Source of the DNA: Pseudomonas sp.
GTDB lineage: Bacteria > Pseudomonadota > Gammaproteobacteria > Pseudomonadales > Pseudomonadaceae
Direction: 5' to 3'
Length of the DNA stretch: 64,000 nt
Assembly: GCF_002796985.1 (NCBI RefSeq)
Contig: NZ_PEKX01000007.1
Span: 610,284 to 674,283, forward strand
This document shows, one piece after another, positions 41,730 to 50,269 of this stretch. Every line of letters begins with the position of its first letter. The stretch's first letter is position 1. The position numbers and the translations under genes are program-made. Below the pieces are notes generated by a model. It did no database searches, was not told the origin of the DNA, and worked only from the letters and a program-made list of their open reading frames with translations.

Positions 41730-43808
41730 TCAGTGTTTTGCGACCTGGGAGTCCAGATTCAGGTAGTCGATCAGGATGTGCCCGGACTCGGTGAGGTACG
41801 CGTCGTCCTGCGGCTTGGTCTTGTCCTCTTCCGGCAGGGCGTTCTCGTCTTCCTTCTTCAGCTCCTTGAGCGGCTCCTGGCCCTTGGATTTGCGCAGGGC
41901 GTTCTCCATGGCCAGTTGACGGTTCTCGATGCTGGTCTGCTGGGCGCGACGCTTGGCCTCGTTGAGGCTGACGGTCTTCTCCTTCATCAGCTCCTGGGCA
42001 AGGGCCAGGCGCTCACGGGCGTAGACGAAGTCTGCGTTGTGCTCGGTGCGCGCGTCGTGACGAGTGCGCAACTGGTCGATGAACGGCTTGAACGGATCGG
42101 CCTGGGCCTTCAGCACGGGCTTGATGGTGTCCCACGGCATGGAGTCGGGCAGGGCGCTCTCGCCGATTTCCTTGTCGTCGACGATGGACGGGTAGTTGAT
42201 GTCCGGAATCACGCCCTGGTGCTGGGTGCTCTGGCCGGAGACGCGGTAGAACTTGGCCAGGGTCAGTTTCAGTTCACCGTGGTTGAGCGGCTGGATGGTC
42301 TGCACGGTGCCCTTGCCGAAGGTCTGGCCACCGACGATGAGCGCGCGGTGGTAGTCCTGCATGGCGCCAGCGAAGATCTCCGAGGCCGAGGCGGACAGGC
42401 GGTTGACCAGTACGGTCATCGGGCCGGTGTAGAAGGCCTTGCCCTCGTCATCGTTGAGCACGTCGACGCGGCCGTCGCTGTTGCGCACCAGCACGGTCGG
42501 GCCCTGGTCGATGAACAGGCCGGTCAGCTCGGTGGCTTCCTGCAGGGAGCCGCCGCCGTTGTTGCGCAGGTCGATGACGATGCCGTCGACCTTGTCCTTT
42601 TGCAGTTCGGCGATCAGCTTCTTCACGTCGCGGGTGGTGGACTTGTAGTTCGGATCGCCGGCGCGGTAAGCCTTGAAGTCGAGGTAGAACGCCGGCACGT
42701 CGATGATGCCCAGCTTGTAGTTCTTGCCTTCGTGTTCAATGGTGATTTCCGACTTCTTCGCCGCCTGGTCTTCCAGCTTCACCGCCTCGCGGGTGATGGT
42801 GACGATCTTGCTGGTCTGGTCGTTCGGCGCGTTGGTCGACGGGATCACTTCCAGGCGGACCTGCGAGCCTTTCGGGCCGCGGATCAGCTTGACCACTTCA
42901 TCCAGACGCCAGCCGACCACGTCGACCATCTCGCCCTTGCCCTGGGCGACGCCGATGATCTTGTCGGAGGTGGCGATCTGCTTGCTCTTCTCGGCGGGGC
43001 CGGCGGGTACCAGGCGCACGACTTTCACGTAGTCGTTGTCGCTCTGCAGTACAGCGCCGATGCCTTCCAGCGAGAGGCTCATGTTGATGTCGAAGTTCTC
43101 CGCGCTGTCCGGAGACAGGTACTGGGTGTGCGGATCGTAGGTCTGGGCGAAGGCGTTGATGTAGGCCTGGAAGATGTCTTCGCTGCGGGTCTGCTCCAGG
43201 CGCATCAGCTGGTTCTTGTAGCGCTTGGTCAGTTGTTCCTGGATGGCCTTGTTGTCCTTGCCGGCGATCTTCAGGCGCAGGACTTCGTCCTTCACCTTCT
43301 TGCGCCACAGGTCGTCGAGCGCGGCGCTGTCTTTTGCCCAGGGTGATTTCTCGCGATCGATTTCCAGCGATTCGTCAGCCTTGAAGTCCATCTTGTCGAC
43401 GCCCTTGTTCAGGGTGGCCAGGGCAAAATCCAGGCGCTCCTTGAGGCGGTCGAGATGACGCTTGTAGATGGTGAAGCCCGGTTCCAATTCGCCGCTTTTC
43501 AGGAAGTCGTCGAACTGGGTACGCCAAGGCGCGAACTGGTCGATGTCGGCGGCGGTGAAGTACATGCGCGCCGGGTCGAGCGTCTTCAGGTAGCTGTCGT
43601 AGATTTTCGCCGAGCGCTCGTCGTTCAGCGGCGGCTTGTTGTAGTGATGGCGCTTGAGCAACTCAACGATGTTGAGGCTGGCGATCACCTGATCACGGTC
43701 GGGCTGCAGGCCATCCCAGACGTTCGGGCTGGTGGTCGCCGCGAACGAGGAAAAGGCGGTGGCGCCGAGGATGAACAACAGGGCGGTACGGGGCAAAAAT
43801 CGCTTCAT
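41730..43808 (-). CDS. prc: Carboxy-terminal processing protease Prc/AlgO
   Basis: 692 residues from ATG 43808 (MKRFLPRTALLFILGATAFSSFAA, a signal peptide); an ATG 33 bases upstream would disturb that signal. Contains an N-terminal helical domain, a PDZ domain (about 235-320), the S41 protease domain with Ser near 477 (SASASEIFAGA) and Lys near 498 (GGQTFGKGTVQ), and a C-terminal DUF3340 region. Periplasmic; degrades PBP3 tail and lipoprotein hydrolase substrates in E. coli and contributes to MucA turnover and alginate control in P. aeruginosa. Confidence 0.94.
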   Translation of the reverse strand: MKRFLPRTALLFILGATAFSSFAATTSPNVWDGLQPDRDQVIASLNIVELLKRHHYNKPPLNDERSAKIYDSYLKTLDPARMYFTAADIDQFAPWRTQFDDFLKSGELEPGFTIYKRHLDRLKERLDFALATLNKGVDKMDFKADESLEIDREKSPWAKDSAALDDLWRKKVKDEVLRLKIAGKDNKAIQEQLTKRYKNQLMRLEQTRSEDIFQAYINAFAQTYDPHTQYLSPDSAENFDINMSLSLEGIGAVLQSDNDYVKVVRLVPAGPAEKSKQIATSDKIIGVAQGKGEMVDVVGWRLDEVVKLIRGPKGSQVRLEVIPSTNAPNDQTSKIVTITREAVKLEDQAAKKSEITIEHEGKNYKLGIIDVPAFYLDFKAYRAGDPNYKSTTRDVKKLIAELQKDKVDGIVIDLRNNGGGSLQEATELTGLFIDQGPTVLVRNSDGRVDVLNDDEGKAFYTGPMTVLVNRLSASASEIFAGAMQDYHRALIVGGQTFGKGTVQTIQPLNHGELKLTLAKFYRVSGQSTQHQGVIPDINYPSIVDDKEIGESALPDSMPWDTIKPVLKAQADPFKPFIDQLRTRHDARTEHNADFVYARERLALAQELMKEKTVSLNEAKRRAQQTSIENRQLAMENALRKSKGQEPLKELKKEDENALPEEDKTKPQDDAYLTESGHILIDYLNLDSQVAKH

Positions 43809-43897
43809 GCTGATTCGACTGATCGCGGAGTTATGACGCATATTAGGCCTTAATTGGCGGCGCCGGGTTCAATCGCAGGTGAATTCGGCGCGAAGAA

Positions 43898-43924
43898 AGG
43901 GCCCGACCTTACGGATCGGGCCCT
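43898..43924. promoter_or_regulatory. Inverted repeat between prc and the quinone oxidoreductase gene
   Basis: AGGGCCCGA, 9-base spacer, TCGGGCCCT: a perfect 9-bp dyad in the divergent promoter region, 23 bases before the rightward start. It lacks a T run, so an operator or leader hairpin is likelier than a terminator. Confidence 0.45.
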
Positions 43925-43946
43925 GCAAGGTCACTATGGAGGCAGC

Positions 43947-44909
43947 GTGAACGCATTGCAAGGCATCGAAGGGCGAGTGGAGTGGGGTGAGCGCGCGAAC
44001 CCGACTTGCGCACAGGGACAGATCCGAATTCAGGTCGCCGCGGCGGGACTCAACCGTGCCGACCTGCTGCAAGTGGCCGGTCTTTACCCGCCACCACCGG
44101 GGGCGAGCGACATCATCGGCCTGGAATGTTCCGGGGTGGTGACCGAGGTCGGCGCCGGTAGTACCTGGCAGGTGGGTGACCGCGTTTGCGCCCTGCTGGC
44201 CGGTGGCGGCATGGCTGAGGAAGTGGTGGTCGATGGGCGTCATGCCTTGCCGGTACCCGCCGGCCTGAGCCTGGCCGAAGCCGCTGCGCTGCCCGAGGTG
44301 TACGCCACCGCGTGGTTGAACCTGTTCATGCTCGGTGCACTGCAGCCGGGCGAGAAGGTGCTGTTGCACGCAGGCGCCAGCGGCGTCGGCTCGGCGGGTA
44401 TCCAGCTGTGCAAGGCCTTCGGCAGCCCGTGCTGGGTCAGCGTCGGTTCGGCCGACCGTCTCGCGTACTGCGAGGGTCTGGGTGCAGAAGGCGGCGCCCT
44501 GCGCGGCGAGAGCCTCGAATCGCTTCGGGATTTCGCTCCCTTCGATGTGATCCTCGATCCGGTGGGCGCGAACTACGCCAAGCTGGATCTGGAAATCCTT
44601 GGCCGTGACGGGCGATGGGTGGTTATCGGTCTGATGGGTGGTCGCAAGGCTGAACTGGACTTGGCGTTGCTGCTGGGCAAGCGTATCCAACTGATCGGTT
44701 CGACCCTGCGTTCGCGCGATGCTGACTTCAAGGCACAGCTGATCGCCGAGCTGGGGCAGCAGGTCTGGCCATTGTTCGAAACTGGCAAGCTGAGCCCGCA
44801 ACTGGAGCGCACCTTCCCGGTGCGCGAAGCGCAGAGCGCGTTCGATGCGCTGGCGAGCAACCAGGTGCAGGGCAAAGTGGTGGTACTGATCGACGAAAGC
44901 CTGAGCTGA
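43947..44909 (+). CDS. Zinc-independent quinone oxidoreductase (MDR superfamily)
   Basis: 320 residues of the medium-chain reductase family, QOR/TP53I3 type: GroES-like N-terminus (GLNRADLLQVAGLYPPPPGAS), GLECSGVVTEVG, and the NADPH Rossmann motif HAGASGVGSAGIQL near residue 142. No structural zinc cysteine cluster. The start is GTG at 43947 with TGGAGG upstream; the overlapping ATG at 43936 is out of frame and stops after four codons. Reduces quinones or enones with NADPH. Divergent from prc, and followed by the M50-like gene after 28 bases. Confidence 0.88.
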   Translation: MNALQGIEGRVEWGERANPTCAQGQIRIQVAAAGLNRADLLQVAGLYPPPPGASDIIGLECSGVVTEVGAGSTWQVGDRVCALLAGGGMAEEVVVDGRHALPVPAGLSLAEAAALPEVYATAWLNLFMLGALQPGEKVLLHAGASGVGSAGIQLCKAFGSPCWVSVGSADRLAYCEGLGAEGGALRGESLESLRDFAPFDVILDPVGANYAKLDLEILGRDGRWVVIGLMGGRKAELDLALLLGKRIQLIGSTLRSRDADFKAQLIAELGQQVWPLFETGKLSPQLERTFPVREAQSAFDALASNQVQGKVVVLIDESLS

Positions 44910-44937
44910 TCGGGCACTTGGCGCAGGGGGTGCAGCC

Positions 44938-46104
44938 ATGAGCGAGACAGGGATGTCGCAAACCAGAGCCGGCAATGCTGCCGGTCTCTGGTCACTGCCT
45001 GAGTGGCTCAACACGCCATTGAGGCTGCTGATGATCTTTCTCGGGGGTGCGACGGGCGCGTTGGGCATGGCCCTGAGCATGCTCTCGATGCCGGTCGGAG
45101 CGGTGTGGATCGTCCCCGGTCTGCTGCTCGGCTTCGTGGCCATCTACCAGTCCATCTTCGTGCATGAATTCGGGCACTTCCTGGGCGCGCGCCTGGGCGG
45201 TATGACGGTGATGCGCCTGCGCGTCGGTCGCTGGGATTTCCGCATGCAGCGCCAGGGCTGGACATTCAGCCGGCAGCCGAAACACCCGCAGAAACTCGCC
45301 GGCTATGTGATGGCCTTCGCCGACCCGCGTGGTCCCTGGCGGCGCCAGCATGTCTGGTTCAATGCCGGTGGTCCGTTGGCGAACCTGGTCGTGGCCGTGT
45401 TCGCGGGGCTGGTTTCGCTGGCGCTGGCAGATGGTCCTGCACAGGGGGGCCTGCTCGCGGTGGCCGCGACCAATGCCTGCATGGGGATCGCCAATCTGTT
45501 GCCGGTGCAGGGCAAGCTCAAGCAGGTCAGCGACGGCTTGTGGATGCTGCGCTGGTGGCGGGGGATGGATGCGGAACATCCGCAATTGGCTTTCGCTCGT
45601 TTGATGGGGCTGTCCTGCTCGGGGCTGTGTGCGGACCAGATGCCCGAAGCGGACCTGGAGTTGCTCGAATCCCAGGAGTCGCCGATGCCGCTGGTGGCGC
45701 TATCCATCCGTCTACGCGCACTGCAGATCCAGGGGCGCTGGCAGGAGGCCGCCGCCTTGGATGCTGCTTTCCAGGTTCAGCGCAACGCTCTTCCTGAGGC
45801 GCTGCAAACGGTGCTTTACGACATGCTCCGGTTGATCGGCGCCGAGCTGGCGTTCGCCCAGGCCGTTGCCTCCCGGAGTGCGCTCGGGTTGTTCGACGAG
45901 TTGCTGCCGCAGCGCCTGAAACGCGAATACGCGAGCATCTGGGCGCGCTGCCTGGCGATGCGCGCTGCAGACGCAGGAGATCAACAGGCGTTTCGCCAGC
46001 AGCTCAATCGGGCGGTGGCCTCCGCGCGGCTGTCACCGGACCTGTCCCAGGAGACGGAAGAGCTTCGTATACAGAAGTATCTGCTGGAGATGTTGCCGGC
46101 TTGA
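44938..46104 (+). CDS. M50-like (site-2 protease type) membrane metalloprotease
   Basis: 388 residues. Membrane helices lie at about 28-70 and 140-175; the zinc motif HEFGH is at residues 76-80 within SIFVHEFGHFLGARLGG, and a second motif NLLPVQGKLKQVSDG (about 186-200) resembles the N-x-x-P...D-G element of M50 proteases that supplies the third ligand. The C-terminal 180 residues are soluble and helical. No PDZ domain, so it is not MucP/RseP itself. Substrate unknown. Probably co-transcribed with the quinone oxidoreductase. Confidence 0.78.
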   Translation: MSETGMSQTRAGNAAGLWSLPEWLNTPLRLLMIFLGGATGALGMALSMLSMPVGAVWIVPGLLLGFVAIYQSIFVHEFGHFLGARLGGMTVMRLRVGRWDFRMQRQGWTFSRQPKHPQKLAGYVMAFADPRGPWRRQHVWFNAGGPLANLVVAVFAGLVSLALADGPAQGGLLAVAATNACMGIANLLPVQGKLKQVSDGLWMLRWWRGMDAEHPQLAFARLMGLSCSGLCADQMPEADLELLESQESPMPLVALSIRLRALQIQGRWQEAAALDAAFQVQRNALPEALQTVLYDMLRLIGAELAFAQAVASRSALGLFDELLPQRLKREYASIWARCLAMRAADAGDQQAFRQQLNRAVASARLSPDLSQETEELRIQKYLLEMLPA

Positions 46105-46131
46105 CGGTTCAGGCAGGCCGGCATGCCGGGC

Positions 46132-46785
46132 TCACTTCCAGTTCAGGACGTCCCAGCCCATCTTCTGCGCGTGCTCCAGCAGCACCGGGTCGGCATTCAC
46201 CACATGCGGCTTGCCCACCAGCTTGAGCAGCGGCAGGTCGTTGCGCGAGTCGGAGTAGAAGTGCGCCTCGGCCAGCGGGCTGTCGTCGCCTTCGAGCAGG
46301 TCGAGCAGGCGCAGCACCTTGCCTTCGCGGTAGGTCAGCACGCCGACGGTGCGGCCGGTGTAGTGGCCGTTGACCACCTCCAGATCGATGGCCAGCACCT
46401 CGTCGATGCCGATGCGTTCGGCGATGGGTTTGACCAGGTGCACGCCCGAGGCAGAGATCACCAGCGGGCGGTCGCCGGCCTCGCGATGGCGGGCGAGGGT
46501 GGTGCAGGCGTCGCTGTGGATCAGCGGCTCGATCACGTCCTCGACGAAGGTTTCCACTTCCCGTTCGATCTCATCCACGCTGCGCCCGGCCATCGGCTCC
46601 AGGGCGAAGGCCATGTAGTCCTCCATGGGCAGTTTGCCCTGCGCGTACTGCGCCATCAGTTCGGCGTCGCGCTTGAGGAACGACTCCGCATCCACCCAGC
46701 CGAGATCGGCCATGCGCTGGCTCCACAGGCTCGCGCAGTCGCCGTCGATCAGGGTGTCGTCGAGGTCGAATATCACCAGGGCCAT
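46132..46785 (-). CDS. HAD-IB family phosphatase (SerB-like)
   Basis: 217 residues with HAD motifs I to III/IV: FDLDDTLIDGD (nucleophile Asp7), VISASG, KVLRLLDLL, and YSDSRNDLPLL. The IB subfamily includes phosphoserine phosphatase and phosphorylated small-molecule phosphatases. As the last gene of the ABC importer operon, overlapping the ATPase stop by one base, it probably removes phosphate from the imported or partly processed substrate. Confidence 0.87.
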   Translation of the reverse strand: MALVIFDLDDTLIDGDCASLWSQRMADLGWVDAESFLKRDAELMAQYAQGKLPMEDYMAFALEPMAGRSVDEIEREVETFVEDVIEPLIHSDACTTLARHREAGDRPLVISASGVHLVKPIAERIGIDEVLAIDLEVVNGHYTGRTVGVLTYREGKVLRLLDLLEGDDSPLAEAHFYSDSRNDLPLLKLVGKPHVVNADPVLLEHAQKMGWDVLNWK

Positions 46786-47780
46786 CAGGCCACCTCCCGA
46801 ATGCTTTCAATGTCGATTTGCAGGCCGAGCTGGGTGCCGGCCGGGTACAGGCGCTCGGCGCTGCGATTGAGGACGTCCACGGTCAGCTCGACGCCGCTGG
46901 CGTCGACCCGGTAACGAATCACGTTGCCCAGCAGGCTGTGGGAGAGTACCCGAACCGGGATGCCCTCGCCCGGCTCCATGCTCAGGCGCAGGGACTCGGG
47001 GCGGATCGCCACCTGCTGCTTGAAGGGACGGTCCAGCAGCCTGGTCGCCTGGGCTGCTTCGAGCAGGTTGTAGTTGCCGATGAAACCGGCGGCGAAGGCG
47101 TTTTCCGGAGCGGTGTAGAGCGTCTCGGCGTCGCCGCTCTGGACGATGCGCCCGGCGTTCATCAGCACGATGCGGTCGGACAGCGTCAGGGCTTCTTCCT
47201 GGTCGTGGGTGACGAACACCGTGGTCAGTTTCAGTTCCTGCTGGATACGGCGGATCTGCTCGCGCAGGTGCTTGCGGATGCGCGCGTCCAGCGCCGACAG
47301 CGGCTCGTCGAGCAGCAGCAGGCGCGGGCGGGTGACCAGCGAACGGGCCAGGGCGACGCGCTGGCACTGGCCGCCGGACAACTGGTGTGGATAGCGCGCG
47401 GCCAGCGGGCCGAGCTCGACCATCTCCAGCGCCTCGCGCACGCGCTGCGCGGACTCCGCTGCGGGCACCTTCTGCATGCGCAAGCCGAAGGCGACGTTCT
47501 GCTCGACGGTCATGTTGGGGAACAGTGCATAGCTCTGGAACACCATGGCGATACCGCGCTTTTGCGGGCTTTTCGGCACGATGTCTTCGTCGTCCAGCAG
47601 GATGCGCCCGCTGTCCACCGCGGTGAGACCGGCGATGCAGCGTAGCAGGGTGGATTTGCCGCAGCCGCTGGGGCCGAGCAGGGTGACGAACTCGCCACGC
47701 TCGGCGGCGAAGTCGATGTCCTGGAAGACCGTGGTGCTGCCGAAGCTCTTGTTCAGTGTCTCGACGCTGAGGAAGCTCAT
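46785..47780 (-). CDS. ABC transporter ATP-binding protein (phosphonate/polyamine-type importer)
   Basis: 331 residues: Walker A GPSGCGKST (about 34-42), Q-loop FQSYALFPNMTVEQN, signature LSGGQCQRVALARSL, Walker B LLLLDEPLSALDAR, H-loop VFVTHDQEEA, and a C-terminal TOBE regulatory domain from about 240. Belongs to the Pot/Fbp/AEP importer branch. ATGA overlap with the preceding permease gene. Confidence 0.92.
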   Translation of the reverse strand: MSFLSVETLNKSFGSTTVFQDIDFAAERGEFVTLLGPSGCGKSTLLRCIAGLTAVDSGRILLDDEDIVPKSPQKRGIAMVFQSYALFPNMTVEQNVAFGLRMQKVPAAESAQRVREALEMVELGPLAARYPHQLSGGQCQRVALARSLVTRPRLLLLDEPLSALDARIRKHLREQIRRIQQELKLTTVFVTHDQEEALTLSDRIVLMNAGRIVQSGDAETLYTAPENAFAAGFIGNYNLLEAAQATRLLDRPFKQQVAIRPESLRLSMEPGEGIPVRVLSHSLLGNVIRYRVDASGVELTVDVLNRSAERLYPAGTQLGLQIDIESIREVA

Positions 47781-48580
47781 GTCTTGTCCATCTCTTTGTT
47801 ATCAGAGCCCAACCGATTTGCTGCCCAGGTGAGCAGCAGGACGAAGAGGAAATAGGAGACCACCACCGCGCTGGTGTAGTGGCCACTGCTGTTGCGCATG
47901 TTGTTGAGGAACACCTGCAGCGTCTCGTAGCGGGTGCCCACCAGCAGGTTGGCGAAGACGAACTCGCCGATGAGGAAGGAGAACGACAGGAACAGCGCCA
48001 CCATCAGGCCCTTGCGCAGGTTCGGCAGCACCACCAGCAGGGCGGCCTGCCAGGTGCTGGCGCCGAGCAGGTGGGCGGCGTCCATCAGATCGTGCAGGTT
48101 GATCGCCTGCAGGTTGTTGCTGATCGCCCGGTACATGAAGGGCAGGGCGATGGTGAAGTAGCAGCCGATGAGTATCCACGGCGTACCGACGATGGGCACC
48201 GGGCCCGAGGCGTAGAGCTGCAGCAGGCCAACCGACGACACCACTGGAGGCACCGCGAAGGGCAGCAGGATCAGCACGTTCATCAGCGCGTCCAGGCGCG
48301 GGAAGTAGTAGTGGATGACGAACATCAGCGGCAGCACCAGCACCACGCTGAGGATCAGCGCGCCGAAGCACACCAGCAGCGATTGGCCGAAAGCGACGAG
48401 GAAGCGCGGGTCGCTCCAGAGGGTCAGGAACCACTTCAGGGTCAGCCCGTCCGGCAGCACGCTGGCGCTCCACGAAGTGGCCAGCGAATAGAGCAGGGTG
48501 GCGGCCAGCGGCACAAGCAGGATCAGGAACAGCGCATAGACCACCACGCGGTGGTACAGCGGGCTAGCGTTTCTCGACAT
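47777..48580 (-). CDS. ABC transporter permease (second)
   Basis: 267 residues, six membrane helices, with the EAA-type loop that docks the ATPase visible in DAAHLLGASTWQAALLVVLPNL. Pairs with the permease encoded just upstream, overlapping it by 17 bases, to form the heterodimeric channel of the importer. Overlaps the ATPase gene by four bases. Confidence 0.9.
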   Translation of the reverse strand: MSRNASPLYHRVVVYALFLILLVPLAATLLYSLATSWSASVLPDGLTLKWFLTLWSDPRFLVAFGQSLLVCFGALILSVVLVLPLMFVIHYYFPRLDALMNVLILLPFAVPPVVSSVGLLQLYASGPVPIVGTPWILIGCYFTIALPFMYRAISNNLQAINLHDLMDAAHLLGASTWQAALLVVLPNLRKGLMVALFLSFSFLIGEFVFANLLVGTRYETLQVFLNNMRNSSGHYTSAVVVSYFLFVLLLTWAANRLGSDNKEMDKT

Positions 48581-49406
48581 GGTAGCTCCGGCGCAGCAGC
48601 CACTGGTGGGCCAGGGTGATGATGGTCATCAGGCCGACCAGCACCATCGCCAGCGCACTGGCCATGTTCGGGTCGAGGAACACGTCGCCCGACACCAGCC
48701 CGGCGATTCGGATCGGCACAACGTTGAAGTTGCCGGTAGTCAGCGAGTAGACCGTGGCGTAGGCGCCCAGCGCGTTGGCCAGCAGGATGACGAAGGTGCC
48801 CAGCAGCGCCGGCGTCAGTACCGGGATGCCGATGTGCCGCCAGAAGGCCCACTGGCTGGCGCCCAGCAGCGCGGCAGATTCGCGCCAGTCCTCGCGCAGG
48901 GCGTCGAAGGCCGGGTAGAGCAGCATCACGCCCAGGGGAATCTGGAAGTAGGTGTAGAGGATGATCAGGCCAGTCTTCGAGTAGAGGTTGAAGTCCTGGA
49001 TCAGCCCGGCCTGCTTGAGCAGCAGGGTAATGGCGCCGTTGAAACCGAGGATGATGATGAAGGCGAAGGCCAGCGGCACCCCGGCGAAGTTGCTGGTCAT
49101 GTTGGCAAAGGCCATCACGAAGTCGCGCAGCCTGCTATCCACCTGGCGCAGCGAGTAGCTGCCGAGCACGGCGATCAGCAGGCCGATCAGGCTCGACCAC
49201 AGCGAGATTTCCAGGCTGTAGCGGATTGCCTGCAGATAGAACGGCGAGCCGAAGATCTCGCTGAAGTTGGCCAGGCCCCAGCCGTCGCCGGTGCGCACGC
49301 TGTTGATCATCACCCACAGCAGCGGTGCCAACTGGAACGCGAAGAAGAACAGCGCGAAGGGCAGCAGGCAGAGCAGGGCGAAGAGTTTCCCGGTGTTCGA
49401 TCTCAT
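48564..49406 (-). CDS. ABC transporter permease (first)
   Basis: 280 residues from ATG 49406 (MRSNTGKLFALLCLLPF), six membrane helices, EAA loop in ESAALLGASQWAFWRHIGIPVL. The start overlaps the stop of the alkaline phosphatase superfamily gene (ATGA); an upstream ATG at 49463 lies inside that gene and is less likely. Confidence 0.9.
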   Translation of the reverse strand: MRSNTGKLFALLCLLPFALFFFAFQLAPLLWVMINSVRTGDGWGLANFSEIFGSPFYLQAIRYSLEISLWSSLIGLLIAVLGSYSLRQVDSRLRDFVMAFANMTSNFAGVPLAFAFIIILGFNGAITLLLKQAGLIQDFNLYSKTGLIILYTYFQIPLGVMLLYPAFDALREDWRESAALLGASQWAFWRHIGIPVLTPALLGTFVILLANALGAYATVYSLTTGNFNVVPIRIAGLVSGDVFLDPNMASALAMVLVGLMTIITLAHQWLLRRSYHVEKR

Positions 49407-50212
49407 GCCTTGAGCAGCTCCCGGCAGACCGGCTTGTCGTGGGCGGCGCCGAGTATCTCGCACAGCGTGCCGCAGAGTTCGACCTGGCGCGGGCGCGCCT
49501 GGTCATCGAGGCTGAACGCCTCGCCGAAGACGAACAGCGGCACTTCGCGCTCCTCGGGGAGGATGCCGCCGTGGCTGCGGTCGTCGTTCATGCCGTGGTC
49601 AGCGGTGACCATCACCTGGTAGCCGGCGGCCAGCCACTGGTGCAGGTACTCGGAAAGGATGATGTCGGCGTGCCGCGCGCTGTTGCGGTACTGCGGCGTG
49701 CCCAGGCCGTGCTTGTGGCCGGCGTCGTCGATGTTCATCGGGTGCACCAGCAGGCAGTTCGGTGCGTGCCGGCGGCGCAGCGACTCGGCGTCGGTGAACA
49801 GGTGTGAGTCGGGGTAGTGGTCTGTCCAGTAGAAGTGGCCGTGCTGGATCGGCAGGGATTGGTCGTCGGTATGACGGTCGCGCGCCGGGTCGAAGGGCGT
49901 GCGGTTGTACAGCTCGCTGACCCAGTTGTACGCCGCGGCGGCAGTCGTCAGGCCGGCATCGCGGGCGTAGTGGAACAGGCTGCGCTGGTTGGACAGGCGT
50001 GACACGTCGTTGTGCAGGATGCCGCTGTCGATGGGACGCACGCCGGTGAGGATACATTCGTACAGCGGGCGCGACAGCGAGGGGAGTTCGCATTCGAGTC
50101 GGTAGAGCTGGCCGCGGCCGGCATTGCACAGGGCCTGCAGGTGGCCCATGCAGTCATGGGCGACGCTGTAGTTGAGGCCGTCGAGGACGACCAGGATGAC
50201 GTCGTGGCGCAT
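49403..50212 (-). CDS. Alkaline phosphatase superfamily phosphodiesterase/phosphohydrolase
   Basis: 269 residues, no signal peptide, so cytoplasmic. Two-metal site residues of the nucleotide pyrophosphatase/phosphonoacetate hydrolase branch are visible: VLDGLN (Asp), a nucleophile in LPSLSRPLYECILTG, HPMNIDDAGHKHG (Asp and His) and TADHGM (Asp-His). The nucleophile appears to be serine where most relatives have threonine. It sits inside an ABC importer operon, so it likely hydrolyses the imported phosphoester or phosphonate. Confidence 0.85.
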   Translation of the reverse strand: MRHDVILVVLDGLNYSVAHDCMGHLQALCNAGRGQLYRLECELPSLSRPLYECILTGVRPIDSGILHNDVSRLSNQRSLFHYARDAGLTTAAAAYNWVSELYNRTPFDPARDRHTDDQSLPIQHGHFYWTDHYPDSHLFTDAESLRRRHAPNCLLVHPMNIDDAGHKHGLGTPQYRNSARHADIILSEYLHQWLAAGYQVMVTADHGMNDDRSHGGILPEEREVPLFVFGEAFSLDDQARPRQVELCGTLCEILGAAHDKPVCRELLKA

Positions 50213-50237
50213 GGGGCGGGGCCTTTGTCGAAGCACG

Positions 50238-50263
50238 GCCGCCCCGGCGCGAACCGGGGCGGC
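50238..50263 (-). other. Intercistronic hairpin after the binding-protein gene
   Basis: GCCGCCCCGG, 6-base loop, CCGGGGCGGC between the binding-protein stop (50270) and the next gene (50212). No T run. Such hairpins stabilise or partly terminate the message so that the binding protein is made in excess over the permeases. Confidence 0.6.
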
Positions 50264-50269
50264 TGGGCG

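Noticed and set aside
41733..43346. 537-codon plus-strand frame opposite prc
   Set aside because: Shadow of the S41 protease; Val/Leu/Asp bias comes from reading the antisense of a GC-rich gene.
44938..46104. Calling the M50-like protein MucP/RseP
   Set aside because: It lacks PDZ domains and the four-helix order of RseP, and the HEFGH motif is at residue 76 rather than near the N-terminus.
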